Assembly (NCBI GenBank): GCA_031265595.1 | Contig: JAISCM010000077.1 | Location: forward strand, 1 to 6,405 | Reading direction: 5' to 3' | Source: Tannerellaceae bacterium | GTDB taxonomy: Bacteria > Bacteroidota > Bacteroidia > Bacteroidales > Tannerellaceae | DNA length: 6,405 nt | Shown here: positions 5,039-6,405 of the stretch, one piece after another | Layout of the letters: every line of letters starts with the position of its first letter | How positions within the stretch are numbered: position 1 is the first letter of the stretch | Made by a program: the position numbers and the translations under genes | Notes under the pieces: model-generated | Told to the model about the DNA's origin: nothing | The model's database searches: none | The model's input: only the letters and a program-made list of their open reading frames with translations

Positions 5039-6405
5039 TTACTTTACCTTAAAAAGCAACCGGCGTTTGTTTATATCCGCCCATTCTATCATAAGCGTGC
5101 GGAAAGAAGCATAATCGGCGGGAGTTATCAATTGCTTATCGATGTTCAATGTACGTTTTACTTCTACCTGATTGCCGTTCCGGCGGACAACGTAGGTTGC
5201 TTTTCCTGCCGCATTATCCGTCGTTTGGGTTGGGGTTGTTTCGGGCGTGCTTAGTTCCATGCCGTCCGGCAACTGAATCGTATAGGTATAGCTTTCATTG
5301 GCTTTGCCGGGCAGCAATAAGTTTACTTCCCGCTTGCTGTTGTACATCTTGTAAGCAGCGTTGGAGACGCTCTCCGGACTTTCCGGAAGCGAAAGGAGTA
5401 CATACCCGTTATTGTTTACCAATGCCTGCTCTGTTTTAGTTGCCCCATTCGTTTGTATTTCGGCTTTATCAGGCGATAAGGCAATGGAGTATACATATTC
5501 CAGCTTTGTATCGGGCGCTTTGAGCGTTATCTTCTTACCCGGATCGGTAATACTCACATACTGCGCATAATCCGTATAGCTATCTACCGGAGAGGCAAGC
5601 TTCGTCTTGGGCGTGAGCAGGTATTGTTTACCATCAACATTCGCCAGCACAAACAGTTCGTTGATACCACTAAGGCCGTAACTATTCAGTTCGGCGCGGG
5701 TATAATAAGCAGCGGCGGCTTCTGCTTTAATGCCGGCGACGTTGAGTAATCCCGTCAGTAAATTCAGTTTTTCCGCTTCCGTTCCGTAGGCCGAAGGATT
5801 CACATCGTCCGTAGAACGAATACGGAAAGCCGTTTCCGGCAACGACAAACGGCTGAACCCTACATGGTCAACTACATGCGTAAGGATCGCCTGAAGCTTT
5901 TCCGTATCAGTTGTTAAACCCTCCGTAAGGGTTTCGGATAATGATAATAGCGGCATATCGCCTGCCGGCGTAAATTGGTTGCTTAACGCCTTAATAGCTT
6001 CGTCATTCGAAGCATAAGTAGAGGCTACAAGCAACTGGGTATCCCCTCCCGCAGCGCTAACCAACGGCGCTACGGATGCTGCCGGCAGGTTACGTATCCG
6101 CCAGCTTACTTCCGTTACTCCGTTTGTAGTACGAACCGAGGGCTTAACGGCTGAATTAACCAATGCATAATGCAACGGTTTGTTTTCAGGGACCGAAAGG
6201 GTGATTGTATACTCCTTCACAGGCGAGGTCTGTTCAATCGCATCGCATATATCCAGTCCGGGCAGATACCCCGGTTTGGAGATAATAGAATAATCCAGGT
6301 AGATCGTGGCGCCAAGTTCCAATCCGGTATGTACCACTACCATCTCTTTCAGATGATTGTAAGCCGGAGCGTTGGCTGCCTGACGGGGCAGTACTTCCAC
6401 AAACG
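5039..6405 (-). CDS. DUF3857/transglutaminase-fold protein, catalytic residues apparently lost (5' end off the window)
   Basis: The frame is open to the right edge. The codon at 6398-6400 is GTG but is preceded in frame by TTT, and the protein begins mid-domain, so this is an internal valine and the true start, probably with a signal peptide, lies beyond the window. Counting from that Val, residues 1-100 are the end of DUF3857 (HTGLELGATIYLDYSI, then PVKEYTITLSVPENKPLHYA). Residues 165-275 are the transglutaminase-like core, and 290-450 are a beta-rich C-terminal region typical of these Bacteroidota proteins. Where active relatives have GDCKDKA, this one has GTEAEKL (Cys to Glu208). The His site reads INELFV (Glu248) and the Asp site reads YLLTPKT (Thr263). 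All three catalytic positions look replaced, suggesting a binding or structural role, probably in the periplasm. It ends 17 bp before the TerB-C gene on the same strand, so it may be co-transcribed. Family assignment is good; substrate unknown. Confidence 0.8.
   Translation of the reverse strand, partial: FVEVLPRQAANAPAYNHLKEMVVVHTGLELGATIYLDYSIISKPGYLPGLDICDAIEQTSPVKEYTITLSVPENKPLHYALVNSAVKPSVRTTNGVTEVSWRIRNLPAASVAPLVSAAGGDTQLLVASTYASNDEAIKALSNQFTPAGDMPLLSLSETLTEGLTTDTEKLQAILTHVVDHVGFSRLSLPETAFRIRSTDDVNPSAYGTEAEKLNLLTGLLNVAGIKAEAAAAYYTRAELNSYGLSGINELFVLANVDGKQYLLTPKTKLASPVDSYTDYAQYVSITDPGKKITLKAPDTKLEYVYSIALSPDKAEIQTNGATKTEQALVNNNGYVLLSLPESPESVSNAAYKMYNSKREVNLLLPGKANESYTYTIQLPDGMELSTPETTPTQTTDNAAGKATYVVRRNGNQVEVKRTLNIDKQLITPADYASFRTLMIEWADINKRRLLFKVK

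Noticed and set aside
6398..6400. GTG as the start codon of the DUF3857 protein
   Set aside because: The upstream in-frame codon is TTT with no stop before the window edge, and the sequence begins in the middle of the DUF3857 domain, so the gene simply continues off the window.

Overview
The window looks like Bacteroidota DNA, most likely order Bacteroidales (Bacteroides/Parabacteroides type). The evidence is a BspA-like leucine-rich repeat protein with the LTSVTIPDSVTVIG consensus, a DUF3857/transglutaminase-fold protein typical of this phylum, short AT-rich gene junctions with few clear Shine-Dalgarno sites, and moderate GC. The species cannot be fixed from the sequence alone.

Layout. Bases 1-116 hold the last 37 codons of an unidentified plus-strand gene. 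A 150-bp AT-rich convergent gap follows (117-266). Everything else is one minus-strand gene train, read from right to left: (1) the 3' part of a DUF3857/transglutaminase-fold protein whose catalytic residues appear to be lost (5039-6405, start off the window); (2) a membrane-anchored TerB-C-domain protein (3831-5021); (3) a BrxD/DUF2791-type P-loop ATPase whose C-terminal ~120 residues resemble XpaC (1989-3761); (4) a TelA/KlaA-family 'toxic anion resistance' protein (965-1975); (5) a short BspA-like LRR protein without a signal peptide (267-956). Gaps are 17, 69, 13 and 8 bp, so co-transcription is likely. The 69-bp gap is the outlier. It is filled with an 8-9-bp tandem repeat that starts inside the 3' end of the TerB-C gene and ends in a Shine-Dalgarno-like AAGGAG in front of the ATPase.

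How the genes may work together. TerB-C proteins and DUF2791 ATPases are known neighbours in predicted Ter-linked DNA-processing/stress systems, and DUF2791 ATPases are also BREX components. Separately, Firmicutes carry XpaC and TelA as a two-gene operon (xpaC-yaaN in Bacillus). Here the two themes appear merged: an XpaC-like module sits on the tail of the ATPase, directly upstream of telA and directly downstream of terB-C. My inference is a membrane-associated, ATP-driven stress or defence complex (TerB-C anchor, ATPase-XpaC, TelA coiled coil), possibly with the LRR protein as a recognition or accessory subunit. No helicase, nuclease or methylase is visible in the window, so a full defence system is not shown. 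The upstream DUF3857 gene may be part of the operon or a neighbour.
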